Assembly: GCA_035544515.1 (NCBI GenBank)
Contig: DATKEG010000228.1
Coordinates: 1 to 33,401 of the forward strand
Reading direction: 5' to 3'
Length of the DNA stretch: 33,401 nucleotides
From: DATKEG01 sp035544515
GTDB taxonomy: Bacteria; Acidobacteriota; Vicinamibacteria; Fen-336
The first letter of the stretch is position 1; each line of letters opens with the position of its first letter. A program made the position numbers and the translations under genes. The notes beneath the pieces were generated by a model, which did not search any database, was not told where the DNA came from, and saw only the letters and a program-made list of their open reading frames with translations. Below, piece by piece: positions 1 to 7,375 of this stretch.

Positions 1-53
1 GGGGGGCGGTTATCGAGCGGCAGGGGTCAATCCGGCGGCGCTACCGGCTCACC

Positions 54-893
54 TTGCGAGGGGCGGAGGCTGTCCTCGGGGAGCGGACGTGGGTCATGGG
101 TGTCCTCAATGTCACGCCCGACTCCTTCTCCGACGGCGGCCGGTATGCCGGCACCGACGCCGCGGTAGCGCGGGGCCTGGAGATGTTCGAGCAGGGCGCG
201 GACGTCGTGGACGTCGGCGGCGAGTCCACACGCCCCGGCGGGGCCGCGCGCGTGGACGCGGGCGAGGAGTGCCGGCGAGTGGTGCCGGTCGTCCGCGGCC
301 TGCGCGAGCGCGGTGCCGGGTTCATCTCGGTCGACACCACCAAGGCCGGCGTGGCGCGCGCCGCGCTGGATGCGGGGGCCGACGCCGTGAACGACGTCAG
401 CGGTTTCGCGTTCGACCCGGCGTTGCCGCAATTGGTGGCCGAGCGGGGGGTGCCCGCCGTGGTCATGCACCTGCGCGGGGACTTCGAAGCCATGCACGCC
501 GCGCCGTCCTACGGCGACGTGATGGGCGAGGTCGCGGCGGAGCTGGGCGACGCCCTGCGGCGCGCGGAGGAGGCGGGGGTGGGCCGGGAGGCCCTCATCG
601 TCGATCCCGGCATCGGCTTCGCGAAGGAAGCGCCCCACAGCCTGGAGGTGCTGGGGCGCCTGGGCGAGCTGCAGGCGCTCGGCCGGCCCGTGCTGATCGG
701 CCCTTCCCGCAAGAGCTTCATCGGCAAGGTGCTCGACCTGCCGGTGGGTGAGCGCCTCATGGGCACGGCCGCGGCCGTGGCGGCCGGCATCCTCGGCGGC
801 GCGCACATCGTCCGCGTGCACGACGTCGCGGAGATGGTCCAGGTCGCGCGCGTGTGCGACGCCATCCTCGCCGCGGGAGGCGGCCGGGAATGA
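54..893 (+). CDS. folP: Dihydropteroate synthase
   Basis: Condenses 6-hydroxymethyl-7,8-dihydropterin pyrophosphate with p-aminobenzoate to make dihydropteroate in cytosolic folate synthesis; it is the sulfonamide target. The sequence shows the two family signatures: MGVLNVTPDSFSDGG near residue 15 and the DVGGESTRPGG pterin/loop motif near residue 53. VDTTKAGVARAALDAGA, NDVSGF, VDPGIGFAKE and GPSRKSFIG follow in the normal order. Length is normal for a TIM-barrel FolP. The start is uncertain: TTG at 54 leaves 14 residues before the first motif, which is usual, but the frame stays open to the left edge, so the true start may lie outside the window. The stop overlaps the cdaA start (ATGA), so the two are probably co-transcribed and translationally coupled. 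Confidence 0.95.
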   Translation: MRGAEAVLGERTWVMGVLNVTPDSFSDGGRYAGTDAAVARGLEMFEQGADVVDVGGESTRPGGAARVDAGEECRRVVPVVRGLRERGAGFISVDTTKAGVARAALDAGADAVNDVSGFAFDPALPQLVAERGVPAVVMHLRGDFEAMHAAPSYGDVMGEVAAELGDALRRAEEAGVGREALIVDPGIGFAKEAPHSLEVLGRLGELQALGRPVLIGPSRKSFIGKVLDLPVGERLMGTAAAVAAGILGGAHIVRVHDVAEMVQVARVCDAILAAGGGRE

Positions 894-1726
894 ACTCGCT
901 CGGCGCGTACTTCGCGGGCGCGGAGTTCACCTGGGTGGACGTGCTGGACATCCTCATCGTGGCCTTCCTGATCTACCAGCTCCTGCAGTTCATCCGGGGC
1001 ACGCACGCCGTGCAGATGGCGCTGGGCGGGATGGTCCTCGTCCTCGTCTACTTCGTGTCGCAATGGTTCAACCTCGAGGCCGTGAACTGGCTGCTGCGCA
1101 CCTTCCTCCCCTACGTGGTGTTCGGGATCATCGTGGTGTTCCAGGCCGAGATCCGCAAGGTGCTGGCGCACCTGGGCAAGCCCCCGCTGCTGGGCGCCTT
1201 CGGCTCGCAGAGGACGGAGGAGGTCGTGGACGAGGTGGTGCTGGCGGCCACCAGCCTGGCCGCCCAGCGCACGGGCGCCATCGTCGTGCTCGAGCGCGAG
1301 ATGGGCCTGCGCGCCTACATCGAGACGGGCATCGGGCTCGACGCGCTGCTCACCTACGACCTGCTCATCAGCATCTTCAACCCGGGCACCCCGCTGCACG
1401 ACGGGGCGGTGATCGTGCGGGGCAACCGCGTGGCGGCCGCGGCCTGCTTCCTGCCCCTCACCGTGAACCCCGAGCTGTCGCGGCAGCTCGGCAGCCGCCA
1501 CCGCGCGGCCATCGGCGTGACCGAGGACACGGACGCGGTGGCGGTCGTCGTCTCCGAGGAGACGGGCACCATCTCGGTGGTGGTGGGCGGCCGCATACGC
1601 CGCGACCTCGACGGTCGCTCCCTGAAGTGGGCGCTGCTCGAGGCCCTCGACGTGCAGGAGGTGCCCTCGCCGCGCGAGGAGGCGACGCAGGCGGTGCCCG
1701 CCCGGGACAAGTCCCCGAGCCGGTGA
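890..1726 (+). CDS. cdaA: Membrane diadenylate cyclase (c-di-AMP synthase)
   Basis: Makes cyclic di-AMP from two ATP at the inner membrane. Three hydrophobic helices fill the first 85 residues (about 15-35, 40-59 and 70-86), followed by a DisA_N/DAC catalytic domain. Its two diagnostic motifs are present: DGA at residues 171-173, in the context LHDGAVIV, and RHR at 203-205, in the context SRHRAAIG. Length (278 aa) is typical. ATG at 890 overlaps the folP stop by four bases; a longer reading from 854 would add a charged, non-conserved N-terminus and is less likely. It is followed directly by ybbR and glmM, the conserved c-di-AMP/cell-wall module in which YbbR and GlmM modulate the cyclase. c-di-AMP is known to control potassium and osmolyte balance; no target is visible in this window. 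Confidence 0.95.
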   Translation: MNSLGAYFAGAEFTWVDVLDILIVAFLIYQLLQFIRGTHAVQMALGGMVLVLVYFVSQWFNLEAVNWLLRTFLPYVVFGIIVVFQAEIRKVLAHLGKPPLLGAFGSQRTEEVVDEVVLAATSLAAQRTGAIVVLEREMGLRAYIETGIGLDALLTYDLLISIFNPGTPLHDGAVIVRGNRVAAAACFLPLTVNPELSRQLGSRHRAAIGVTEDTDAVAVVVSEETGTISVVVGGRIRRDLDGRSLKWALLEALDVQEVPSPREEATQAVPARDKSPSR

Positions 1727-1728
1727 TC

Positions 1729-2640
1729 ATGCGCGGCCTGCTCGACAACCTGCCCCTGAAGCTCATCAGCGTCAGCCTGGCCGTGCTCCTCTGGTTCGTC
1801 ATCGGGGAGAAGACCTCCGAGCGCGGGCTGTCCGTGCCCGTCGAGCTGCAGAACGTCCCCCGCGACCTCGAGCTGGTCGGCGAGCCCACCAACGTGGTGG
1901 ACGTGCGCGTGCGCGCCTCGCCCAGCGTCATCCAGCGGCTGACCCCGGGCGACGTCTCGGCGCAGATCGACCTCGGCGGCGTGCGCGAGGGCGAACACAT
2001 CATCCACCTCACCTCGGGGGACATCCGCGTGCCCTTCGGCGTGCGAGTGGTGAAGATCACGCCGTCCATCATCACCATGGGGTTCGAGCGCACGCTGCAG
2101 AAGACGGTGCCCATCCGCCCGCGGCTGCTGGGCCGACCGGGCGCCGGCTTCGAGGTGGCCGAGGTGACGGCGGAGCCGGCCGAAGTGCGCGTGGCCGGCC
2201 CCCGGAGCCGCGTGCAGGAGATGGAGAGCGCCTACACGGAGCCGGTGTCGGTCGAGGGCGCCACCTCGACCGTGGTGGAGACCGTGAACCTCGGCCTGGA
2301 CGATCCCGTCCTGCGCATCCAGGGCAGTCCGCGCGTGCGGGTGACCGCGCGCGTCCGCGAGGTGCAGGAGACCCGCGCGCTCGAGAACGTGGAGGTCGAG
2401 GTGCGCGGGGGCGACTTCCCGGTGTCACCGGCCCGCGTGCGCGTGGTCCTCACCGGGCCCGCCTCCGCGCTGGCGCGGGTCAAGCCCGCGGAGGTGCATG
2501 CCTACGTCGAGGCCGCGCGGGTGAAGGACAACAGCGTCCGCGTCTCCGTGGAGATGTCGCCCGGCCAGGCCGGGGTTACCCTGAAAGAGGCGGTGCCGCC
2601 TTCGGTGTCCGTCCGGCCGCCGCCACGCAGGAGGCGTTGA
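1729..2640 (+). CDS. ybbR: YbbR-domain protein (CdaA regulator, CdaR-like)
   Basis: Predicted bitopic protein: a short N-terminus, one membrane helix at about residues 11-25, then an extracytoplasmic region of repeated YbbR domains built of beta strands. The domains are recognisable by recurrent 'V.V.V.G' strands and patterns such as VPVELQNVP near residue 37 and VRVAGPRSRVQEM near residue 154. In Firmicutes the equivalent protein (CdaR) binds and modulates the CdaA cyclase, and the position between cdaA and glmM supports the same partnership here. The start is either ATG at 1729 or GTG at 1723, which would overlap the cdaA stop; I use the ATG because the membrane helix then starts close to the N-terminus. 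The C-terminus ends in a short basic tail and its stop overlaps the glmM start (TGATG). Confidence 0.88.
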   Translation: MRGLLDNLPLKLISVSLAVLLWFVIGEKTSERGLSVPVELQNVPRDLELVGEPTNVVDVRVRASPSVIQRLTPGDVSAQIDLGGVREGEHIIHLTSGDIRVPFGVRVVKITPSIITMGFERTLQKTVPIRPRLLGRPGAGFEVAEVTAEPAEVRVAGPRSRVQEMESAYTEPVSVEGATSTVVETVNLGLDDPVLRIQGSPRVRVTARVREVQETRALENVEVEVRGGDFPVSPARVRVVLTGPASALARVKPAEVHAYVEAARVKDNSVRVSVEMSPGQAGVTLKEAVPPSVSVRPPPRRRR

Positions 2641-3983
2641 TGGGACGTTTCTTCGGCACGGACGGCATCCGGGGCCGGGCGGGCGAGCCGCCGCTCGACC
2701 CCGCCACCGTCCAGAAGATCGGGCGCGCCATCGTCCGCGCGCTGGGCGTGAGCGCCCCGCGCGTGCTCATCGGCCGCGACACGCGCGAGAGCGGTCCGGC
2801 CATCGAGCAGCACCTGGCCGCGGGACTGGCCGCGGAGGGCGCGCACGTGGAATCGGCGGGCGTCATCCCCACGCCCGCCATCGCGCACCTGGCACGGCAG
2901 CGCTCCGGCATGCGGCGGCGCGGCTATCACCTGGGGGTCGTCATCTCCGCCTCCCACAACCCGTACGAGGACAACGGCATCAAGGTGTTCGGCGGCGCCG
3001 GGCGCAAGTTCAGCGCCGAGCTGGAGGCGCGGACGGAGGCCGAGGTCCTGGGCCTGGAGGGGCCGTTGCTCAACGCCCCCTCCGTCCACCAGCACGACCT
3101 CTCCGGCGCCTATCTGCGGCACCTGGCCCGCTGCTACGCCGGGCCCTCGCTGGCGGGCCTGCAACTGGCCCTCGACTGCGCGAACGGGGCCACGTCCTTT
3201 CTCGCCCGATCGCTCTTCGAGGGGCTGGGCGCGCGGGTGAAGGCGATCAACGACCAGCCCGACGGCCGCAACATCAACCGCGGCTGCGGGGCCACCGCGC
3301 CCGAGTGCGTGGCGGACCTGGCGCGCCGGACGCGCGCCGACGTCGGGCTCGCGTTCGACGGCGACGGCGACCGCTGCATCCTGGCCGATGGGGAGGGCCG
3401 GGTGATCGACGGCGATCACGTCCTCTACCTGGCCGCGCGCCACCTCCAGGGCAGGGGCCGGCTGCAGGGCGGGGCGGTGGTGGCCACGGTGATGAGCAAC
3501 GTCGGCCTCGAGATCGCGCTCGGCAAGCTGGGCATCCCGCTCGTGCGGGCAGCGGTGGGCGACCGCAACGTCCTCGAGGAGATGGAGCGGCGTGGCGCGA
3601 ACCTCGGCGGCGAGCAGAGCGGCCACGTGATCTTCCTCGACCACGAGCCGACGGGGGACGGTCTGCTCACGGGGCTGAAGGTGCTGGAGGTCGTGCGGCA
3701 CTCGGGGCGCTCGCTGGCGGAGCTGGCGGCCGAGCTGCCCGTGTACCCGCAGGTGCTCCGGAACGTCCGCGTGCGCGAGAAGACCGACATCGAGACCATC
3801 CCCGAGGTGCGCCGGGCGCTCGACCGGGCGCGCTCCGCCCTTGACGGCCGGGGACGATTGGTGGTCCGATACTCGGGCACCGAGCCCCTGTTGCGCGTCA
3901 TGGCGGAAGGTCCGGACGAGGCGGAAGTCCGCGCCCTCACCGAGGAGATCGTCAACTGCATCGGGCAGAAGCTGGGCGTTTGA
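2640..3983 (+). CDS. glmM: Phosphoglucosamine mutase
   Basis: Converts glucosamine-6-phosphate to glucosamine-1-phosphate, supplying UDP-GlcNAc for peptidoglycan and LPS. All four alpha-phosphohexomutase landmarks are visible: N-terminal FFGTDGIRG, the phosphoserine loop ISASHNP with Ser105, the metal-binding DGDGDR with Asp240/242/244, and the C-terminal phosphate-binding RYSGTEPLLRVM. Length 447 aa is standard. ATG at 2640 shares one base with the ybbR stop; a TTG three bases upstream is possible but gives a less usual N-terminus. GlmM is known to bind and inhibit CdaA in Firmicutes, so the cdaA-ybbR-glmM order may link second-messenger output to cell-wall precursor supply. Confidence 0.96.
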   Translation: MGRFFGTDGIRGRAGEPPLDPATVQKIGRAIVRALGVSAPRVLIGRDTRESGPAIEQHLAAGLAAEGAHVESAGVIPTPAIAHLARQRSGMRRRGYHLGVVISASHNPYEDNGIKVFGGAGRKFSAELEARTEAEVLGLEGPLLNAPSVHQHDLSGAYLRHLARCYAGPSLAGLQLALDCANGATSFLARSLFEGLGARVKAINDQPDGRNINRGCGATAPECVADLARRTRADVGLAFDGDGDRCILADGEGRVIDGDHVLYLAARHLQGRGRLQGGAVVATVMSNVGLEIALGKLGIPLVRAAVGDRNVLEEMERRGANLGGEQSGHVIFLDHEPTGDGLLTGLKVLEVVRHSGRSLAELAAELPVYPQVLRNVRVREKTDIETIPEVRRALDRARSALDGRGRLVVRYSGTEPLLRVMAEGPDEAEVRALTEEIVNCIGQKLGV

Positions 3984-3987
3984 ACGG

Positions 3988-4446
3988 ATGAGCAGCCTTG
4001 CGGCCGATCTCGCCCTGCTCGTGCTGCGCCTGGCGGGAGCGGGCCTGGCCCTCTTCCACGGCTGGGGCAAGCTCACCCGTCTCCTCGGGGGAGACGACCG
4101 CTTCGCCGACGGCCTCGCGCAGATGGGCTTTCCCGTCCCGTTGGTCTTCGCCTGGGCCGCCGCCCTGGCGGAGACGCTGGGCGGAACGCTGGTGACGCTC
4201 GGCCTGTTCACCCGCCCGGCCGCCGCGCTGTGCGCCGTCACCATGCTCGTGGCCGCTTTCGTCCGCCACCACGCGCTGGACCAGGTCTTCGTGCGGCTCG
4301 GCCTCCTGGAGGTGCCGCCCGAGCGGCTCGCCGCCTGGGGGAACCCGGAGCTGGCGCTGGTGTACCTGGCGGTGTTCCTAGCCGTGGCCCTGGCCGGCGC
4401 GGGCGCGCTTTCCGTCGACGGCATGCGAAGCGGGAGGCGCCGGTAG
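3988..4446 (+). CDS. DoxX-family membrane protein
   Basis: A 152-residue protein with four predicted membrane helices. It carries the DoxX-family pattern of an early 'R..G..L..HGW.KL' (about residues 14-29), then 'FA.....AE..GG.L..LGL.TR.AA' (about 54-80), and a final helix before a basic tail. DoxX/DoxD-like proteins were first linked to a terminal quinol oxidase/thiosulfate oxidation, but most members, including this type, have no proven reaction; some act in thiol redox stress. The ATG lies four bases after the glmM stop, and pdxJ follows seven bases after its own stop, so it is probably an operon passenger. No catalytic residues can be assigned. Confidence 0.82.
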   Translation: MSSLAADLALLVLRLAGAGLALFHGWGKLTRLLGGDDRFADGLAQMGFPVPLVFAWAAALAETLGGTLVTLGLFTRPAAALCAVTMLVAAFVRHHALDQVFVRLGLLEVPPERLAAWGNPELALVYLAVFLAVALAGAGALSVDGMRSGRRR

Positions 4447-4453
4447 CACCCTC

Positions 4454-5191
4454 ATGCCGCGCCTGGGCGTCAACATCGACCACGTGGCCACGCTGCGCCA
4501 GGCGCGGCGCGCGCCCGAGCCCGACCCGGTGCACGCGGCGGTGCTGGCCGAGCTGGGCGGCGCCAGCGGGATCACCGTGCACCTGCGCGCGGACCGGCGC
4601 CACATCCAGGACCGCGACGTGGAGATCCTGCGCCAGGTGGTGAGGACGCGGCTCAACCTGGAGATCGCGGCCAGCCAGGAGATGCTGCGGCTCGCCCTCA
4701 CCGTCAAGCCCGACCAGGTGACGCTCGTCCCCGAGCGTCTCGACGAGCTCACGACCGAGGGCGGCCTCGACGTGGTGCTCAACAGCGTGCAGCTCAAGCC
4801 GGTGGTGAAGACGCTGACGGAGGGCGGGGTCGAGGTCAGCATGTTCGTGGACCCCGACCTCGAGCAGGTGAAGGAGTCGCACAAGCTCGACGCGCGCGCC
4901 GTCGAGATCAACACCGCCGCCTACGCCGACGCGCGCGACGAGCGCGCGCGCGAGGCCGCCTTGCGCAAGGTCGTAGACGCCGCGCGGCTGGCGCGCAAGC
5001 TGGGGCTGGCCGTGCACGCCGGCCACGGGCTCACCTACGCCAACGTGGGGGCGGTGGCCGGCGTCTCGGAGATCGCCGAGCTGAACATCGGCCACAACAT
5101 CCTGGCCCGGGCCGTGCTCGTGGGCATGGAGCGCGCGGTGCGCGAGATGGTGGCCGCCATCGCCGCCGGCGTGCCGCGTGGCCTGCATTGA
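4454..5191 (+). CDS. pdxJ: Pyridoxine 5'-phosphate synthase
   Basis: Last step of the DXP-dependent vitamin B6 pathway: condenses 1-deoxy-D-xylulose 5-phosphate with 3-amino-2-oxopropyl phosphate to pyridoxine 5'-phosphate. The 245-residue TIM barrel is full length and carries the conserved landmarks: LGVNIDHVATLRQAR at the N-terminus, VHLRADRRHI with His43, LNLEIAAS with Glu70, FVDPD near 131, and VHAGHGLTYANV with His188/His191 near the end. Together these supply the known phosphate- and substrate-binding residues. It starts seven bases after the DoxX-type gene and appears to close the first operon: its stop codon lies inside the -35 element of the following PP2C gene. Confidence 0.95.
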   Translation: MPRLGVNIDHVATLRQARRAPEPDPVHAAVLAELGGASGITVHLRADRRHIQDRDVEILRQVVRTRLNLEIAASQEMLRLALTVKPDQVTLVPERLDELTTEGGLDVVLNSVQLKPVVKTLTEGGVEVSMFVDPDLEQVKESHKLDARAVEINTAAYADARDERAREAALRKVVDAARLARKLGLAVHAGHGLTYANVGAVAGVSEIAELNIGHNILARAVLVGMERAVREMVAAIAAGVPRGLH

Positions 5192-5216
5192 CGCCGCTGG
5201 CGCCGCTTCGTATGCT
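5188..5216 (+). promoter_or_regulatory. Sigma-70-type promoter of the PP2C gene
   Basis: TTGACG at 5188-5193 and TATGCT at 5211-5216 are separated by exactly 17 bases. The -10 box ends nine bases before the ATG at 5226, with no purine-rich ribosome-binding site between, so the transcript would be leaderless or nearly so. The -35 box contains the pdxJ stop codon. Confidence 0.6.
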
Positions 5217-5225
5217 GCTCCGGTC

Positions 5226-5990
5226 ATGATCGAGGCCTACGGCCAGACCGACGTGGGGCGCCGCCGCAAGCTCAACGAGGACAACTTCGTGGTGGACACG
5301 GAGTCGCTCTTCTTCGCGGTGTGCGACGGCATGGGCGGCCACAACGCGGGCGAGGTGGCCTCCAAGATGGCCATCGAGACCCTGGCCGCCTTCATCCGCA
5401 AGAGCGCGGGCGAGGAGAAGGACATCACCTGGCCGTACGGCCTGGAGAAGGATCTCTCCTTCGAGGCCAACCGCCTCAAGACCGCGGTCCGCCTGGCCAA
5501 CAAGCGCGTGTTCAAGGCCGCCGACAACCGCGAGGACTACACCGGCATGGGCACCACGGCGGTGGCCGCGCTGGTCGCGGACAGCGTGCTCACGGTGGGC
5601 TCCGCGGGCGACAGCCGTTGCTACCTGCTGCGGGAGGGCAAGCTCACCCAGCTCACGCGCGACGACTCGTGGGTCTCCGCGGCCTGGGCCGAGGGCATCC
5701 TCACTACGGAGGAGATCGAGCGCCACCCCCTGCGCAACGTGATCACGAAGGCGGTGGGGGCCAAGGACACCCTCGACATCGAGACCGTCGAGCACGGCCT
5801 GGCTCCCGGGGACATCGCCCTGCTCTGCTCCGACGGGCTGCACTCCATGCTCACGGACGAGCAGATCCGGCAGGCACTCACCCCGCTGCCGCCGAGCCTG
5901 GAGGAGGCGGCGGACCGGCTCATCCGCGCGGCCAACGAGGCCGGGGGCAAGGACAACGTCTCGGTCGTGCTCGTGCGGTACACCGGCTAG
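5226..5990 (+). CDS. PP2C-type Ser/Thr protein phosphatase
   Basis: Metal-dependent phosphatase (PPM family, Stp/PrpC type) that removes phosphate from Ser/Thr residues and would counteract the Hanks-type kinase encoded next. Family motifs occur in order: RRRKLNEDN at 12-20, the metal-binding CDGMGGHNAGE at 33-43 with Asp34/Gly35, GMGTTAV, GSAGDSRCY, the LLCSDGLHSML Asp, and the terminal GGKDNVSVVLV. It is a single cytosolic catalytic domain of 254 residues with no membrane helix. ATG at 5226 begins the conserved part; extending upstream to 5178 would run back over the pdxJ stop and the promoter. Its own promoter indicates independent expression from pdxJ. Confidence 0.94.
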   Translation: MIEAYGQTDVGRRRKLNEDNFVVDTESLFFAVCDGMGGHNAGEVASKMAIETLAAFIRKSAGEEKDITWPYGLEKDLSFEANRLKTAVRLANKRVFKAADNREDYTGMGTTAVAALVADSVLTVGSAGDSRCYLLREGKLTQLTRDDSWVSAAWAEGILTTEEIERHPLRNVITKAVGAKDTLDIETVEHGLAPGDIALLCSDGLHSMLTDEQIRQALTPLPPSLEEAADRLIRAANEAGGKDNVSVVLVRYTG

Positions 5991-6025
5991 TGGCAGACTC
6001 GCGGCGCATCGACGGGCCCTTCAAC

Positions 6026-6077
6026 GCGGAGAGCGCAGAGGAGCGCAGAGTTCTCCGCGCATCTCTGCGTTCTCTGC
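6026..6077. repeat. Imperfect palindrome built of 'gcgcagag' units
   Basis: Two 25-base arms (6026-6050 and 6053-6077) are inverted copies matching at 20 of 25 positions around a two-base centre. Each arm is itself made of short direct units of the form (g)cgcagag/cgcggag. It lies in the 115-base gap between the PP2C and kinase genes and can form a long hairpin in DNA or RNA. Palindromes of very similar sequence (alternating 'aacgcagag' units) are, from memory, common dispersed intergenic elements in Acidobacteriota and some other phyla; only one copy is in this window. Confidence 0.75.
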
Positions 6078-6105
6078 CCTTGATCCGCTGAGCGCGTCGG
6101 GCCAC

Positions 6106-7317
6106 ATGCCGACCTTCGGGCGTTACGAGATCCTGGACAAGCTCGGCGAAGGGGCCATGGGTGTCGTGTACCGCGCGGGCGACCGGAGCCTGGGCCGCGT
6201 GGTGGCGCTCAAGATGCTCTCCGCGGAGCTCAGCGGTGAAGAGGAGCTGCTGCAGCGCTTCCAGCGCGAGGCCGAGGCCGTGGGCCGGCTCAGCCACCCG
6301 AACATCGTCACCGTGTACGACGTGGGGGACGCCGACGGGCAGCTCTACATGGCCATGGAGCTGCTCGAGGGCGACGACCTGCGCTCGCTCATCGAGCGCC
6401 AGGTGTACATCCCGCTCGCGGATCGCGTGCGCATCCTGCAGAAGATCTGCGACGGCGTCGCCTACGCCCACTCGCGGGGCGTGGTCCATCGCGACGTCAA
6501 GCCGGCCAACATCCTCGTCACCTCGGACGGCCGCGTGAAGCTGCTGGACTTCGGCCTGGCGCGCGTGGCCACGCGCTCCACCATCACGCGGCAGGGCGTG
6601 ATCCTGGGCACGCCCGACTACATGGCCCCCGAGCAGGCCATGGGTAAGGGCACCGACCGGCGCAGCGACGCCTTCTCCGCCGGGGCCGTCTTCTACGAGT
6701 TCCTGAGCGGCAGCAAGCCCTTCAGGGGGAAGACGCTCCATGGCGTCCTCTACCAGATCATCTCCGAGGAGCCGGAGCCGCTGCTCACCCTCAATCCCGA
6801 CCTCCCCGCCCAGCTTGCGTCGCTCGTCCACGGGATGCTGCGCAAGGACCCGGACAAGCGCTACTCGTCGCTCGAGGAGCTGGGCCGCGCCATCCAGGAC
6901 ATCCACCACGCGCTGCGCCGCTCGAGGTCGCGCTCCGTCCTCCCGCAGGGGGCTGCCGGCGGCGAGGAGTCGCGCGGCCGCGTGCGCGACCACCTCTCGC
7001 GCGGCCGCGGCCACCTCGAAGCCGGGCGGCCCGAAGAGGCGCTGGGGGAGATGACGGAGGTGCTCGCCCTCGATCCCGCCTGCGAGGAGGCCGCGGAGCT
7101 GACCTGGCGCGCGCACAAGGCGCGCTGGGCGGAGGCGGGGCCGCCCGACCCTCCCGACGCCGCCTACCAGTCCCGCGTGACCGGGCTCCTGGCCCGCGCG
7201 GCCTGGGGACGCCCCGCCGAGGAAGCGAAGGCCGCCCTGGCCGAGCTGGCGCTGATCGCGCCGGACGAGCCCCGCTTCGCGGATCTCCTGCGCGAGCGCG
7301 CCGCGCGCAGCCGTTGA
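6106..7317 (+). CDS. Hanks-type Ser/Thr protein kinase with C-terminal TPR-like tail
   Basis: Cytosolic eukaryote-like protein kinase. The kinase domain spans about residues 5-270: glycine loop LGEGAMGVVY, VAIK-type Lys36 in VALKML, alpha-C Glu in FQREAEAV, catalytic HRDVKPAN with Asp130, Lys132 and Asn135, DFG at 148-150, and the activation/P+1 segment GTPDYMAPEQ. The usual 'RSD..S.G' is present as RRSDAFSAG. A linker rich in Arg/Ser follows, then a helical, TPR-like region of about 100 residues (HLEAGRPEEALGEMTEVLALDP and on) that may bind partners. There is no membrane helix or PASTA domain, unlike PknB/PrkC. The adjacent PP2C gene is the likely opposing phosphatase. Substrates are unknown. 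Confidence 0.93.
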   Translation: MPTFGRYEILDKLGEGAMGVVYRAGDRSLGRVVALKMLSAELSGEEELLQRFQREAEAVGRLSHPNIVTVYDVGDADGQLYMAMELLEGDDLRSLIERQVYIPLADRVRILQKICDGVAYAHSRGVVHRDVKPANILVTSDGRVKLLDFGLARVATRSTITRQGVILGTPDYMAPEQAMGKGTDRRSDAFSAGAVFYEFLSGSKPFRGKTLHGVLYQIISEEPEPLLTLNPDLPAQLASLVHGMLRKDPDKRYSSLEELGRAIQDIHHALRRSRSRSVLPQGAAGGEESRGRVRDHLSRGRGHLEAGRPEEALGEMTEVLALDPACEEAAELTWRAHKARWAEAGPPDPPDAAYQSRVTGLLARAAWGRPAEEAKAALAELALIAPDEPRFADLLRERAARSR

Positions 7318-7322
7318 CCACA

Positions 7323-7352
7323 TTGACACCCGCCGTCCGGCGCGCCTACCAT
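7323..7352 (+). promoter_or_regulatory. Sigma-70-type promoter of the PilZ gene
   Basis: A perfect TTGACA (7323-7328) and TACCAT (7347-7352) are separated by 18 bases, six bases after the kinase stop and 23 bases before the PilZ ATG. A second TTGACC at 7314-7319 overlaps the kinase stop codon. Confidence 0.6.
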
Positions 7353-7375
7353 CGGCGCTCGTCCGGCAGGCGCGC

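Noticed and set aside
748..1728. Upstream extension of the ybbR frame over cdaA
   Set aside because: The added residues are low-complexity Arg/Gly/Ala sequence out of frame with the clear cdaA gene; the YbbR anchor begins right after 1729.
2502..4424. 640-codon open frame on the minus strand opposite glmM and its neighbours
   Set aside because: It is antisense to well-conserved genes and composed of His/Arg/Ala/Pro-rich sequence typical of high-GC shadow frames; it has no recognisable domain.
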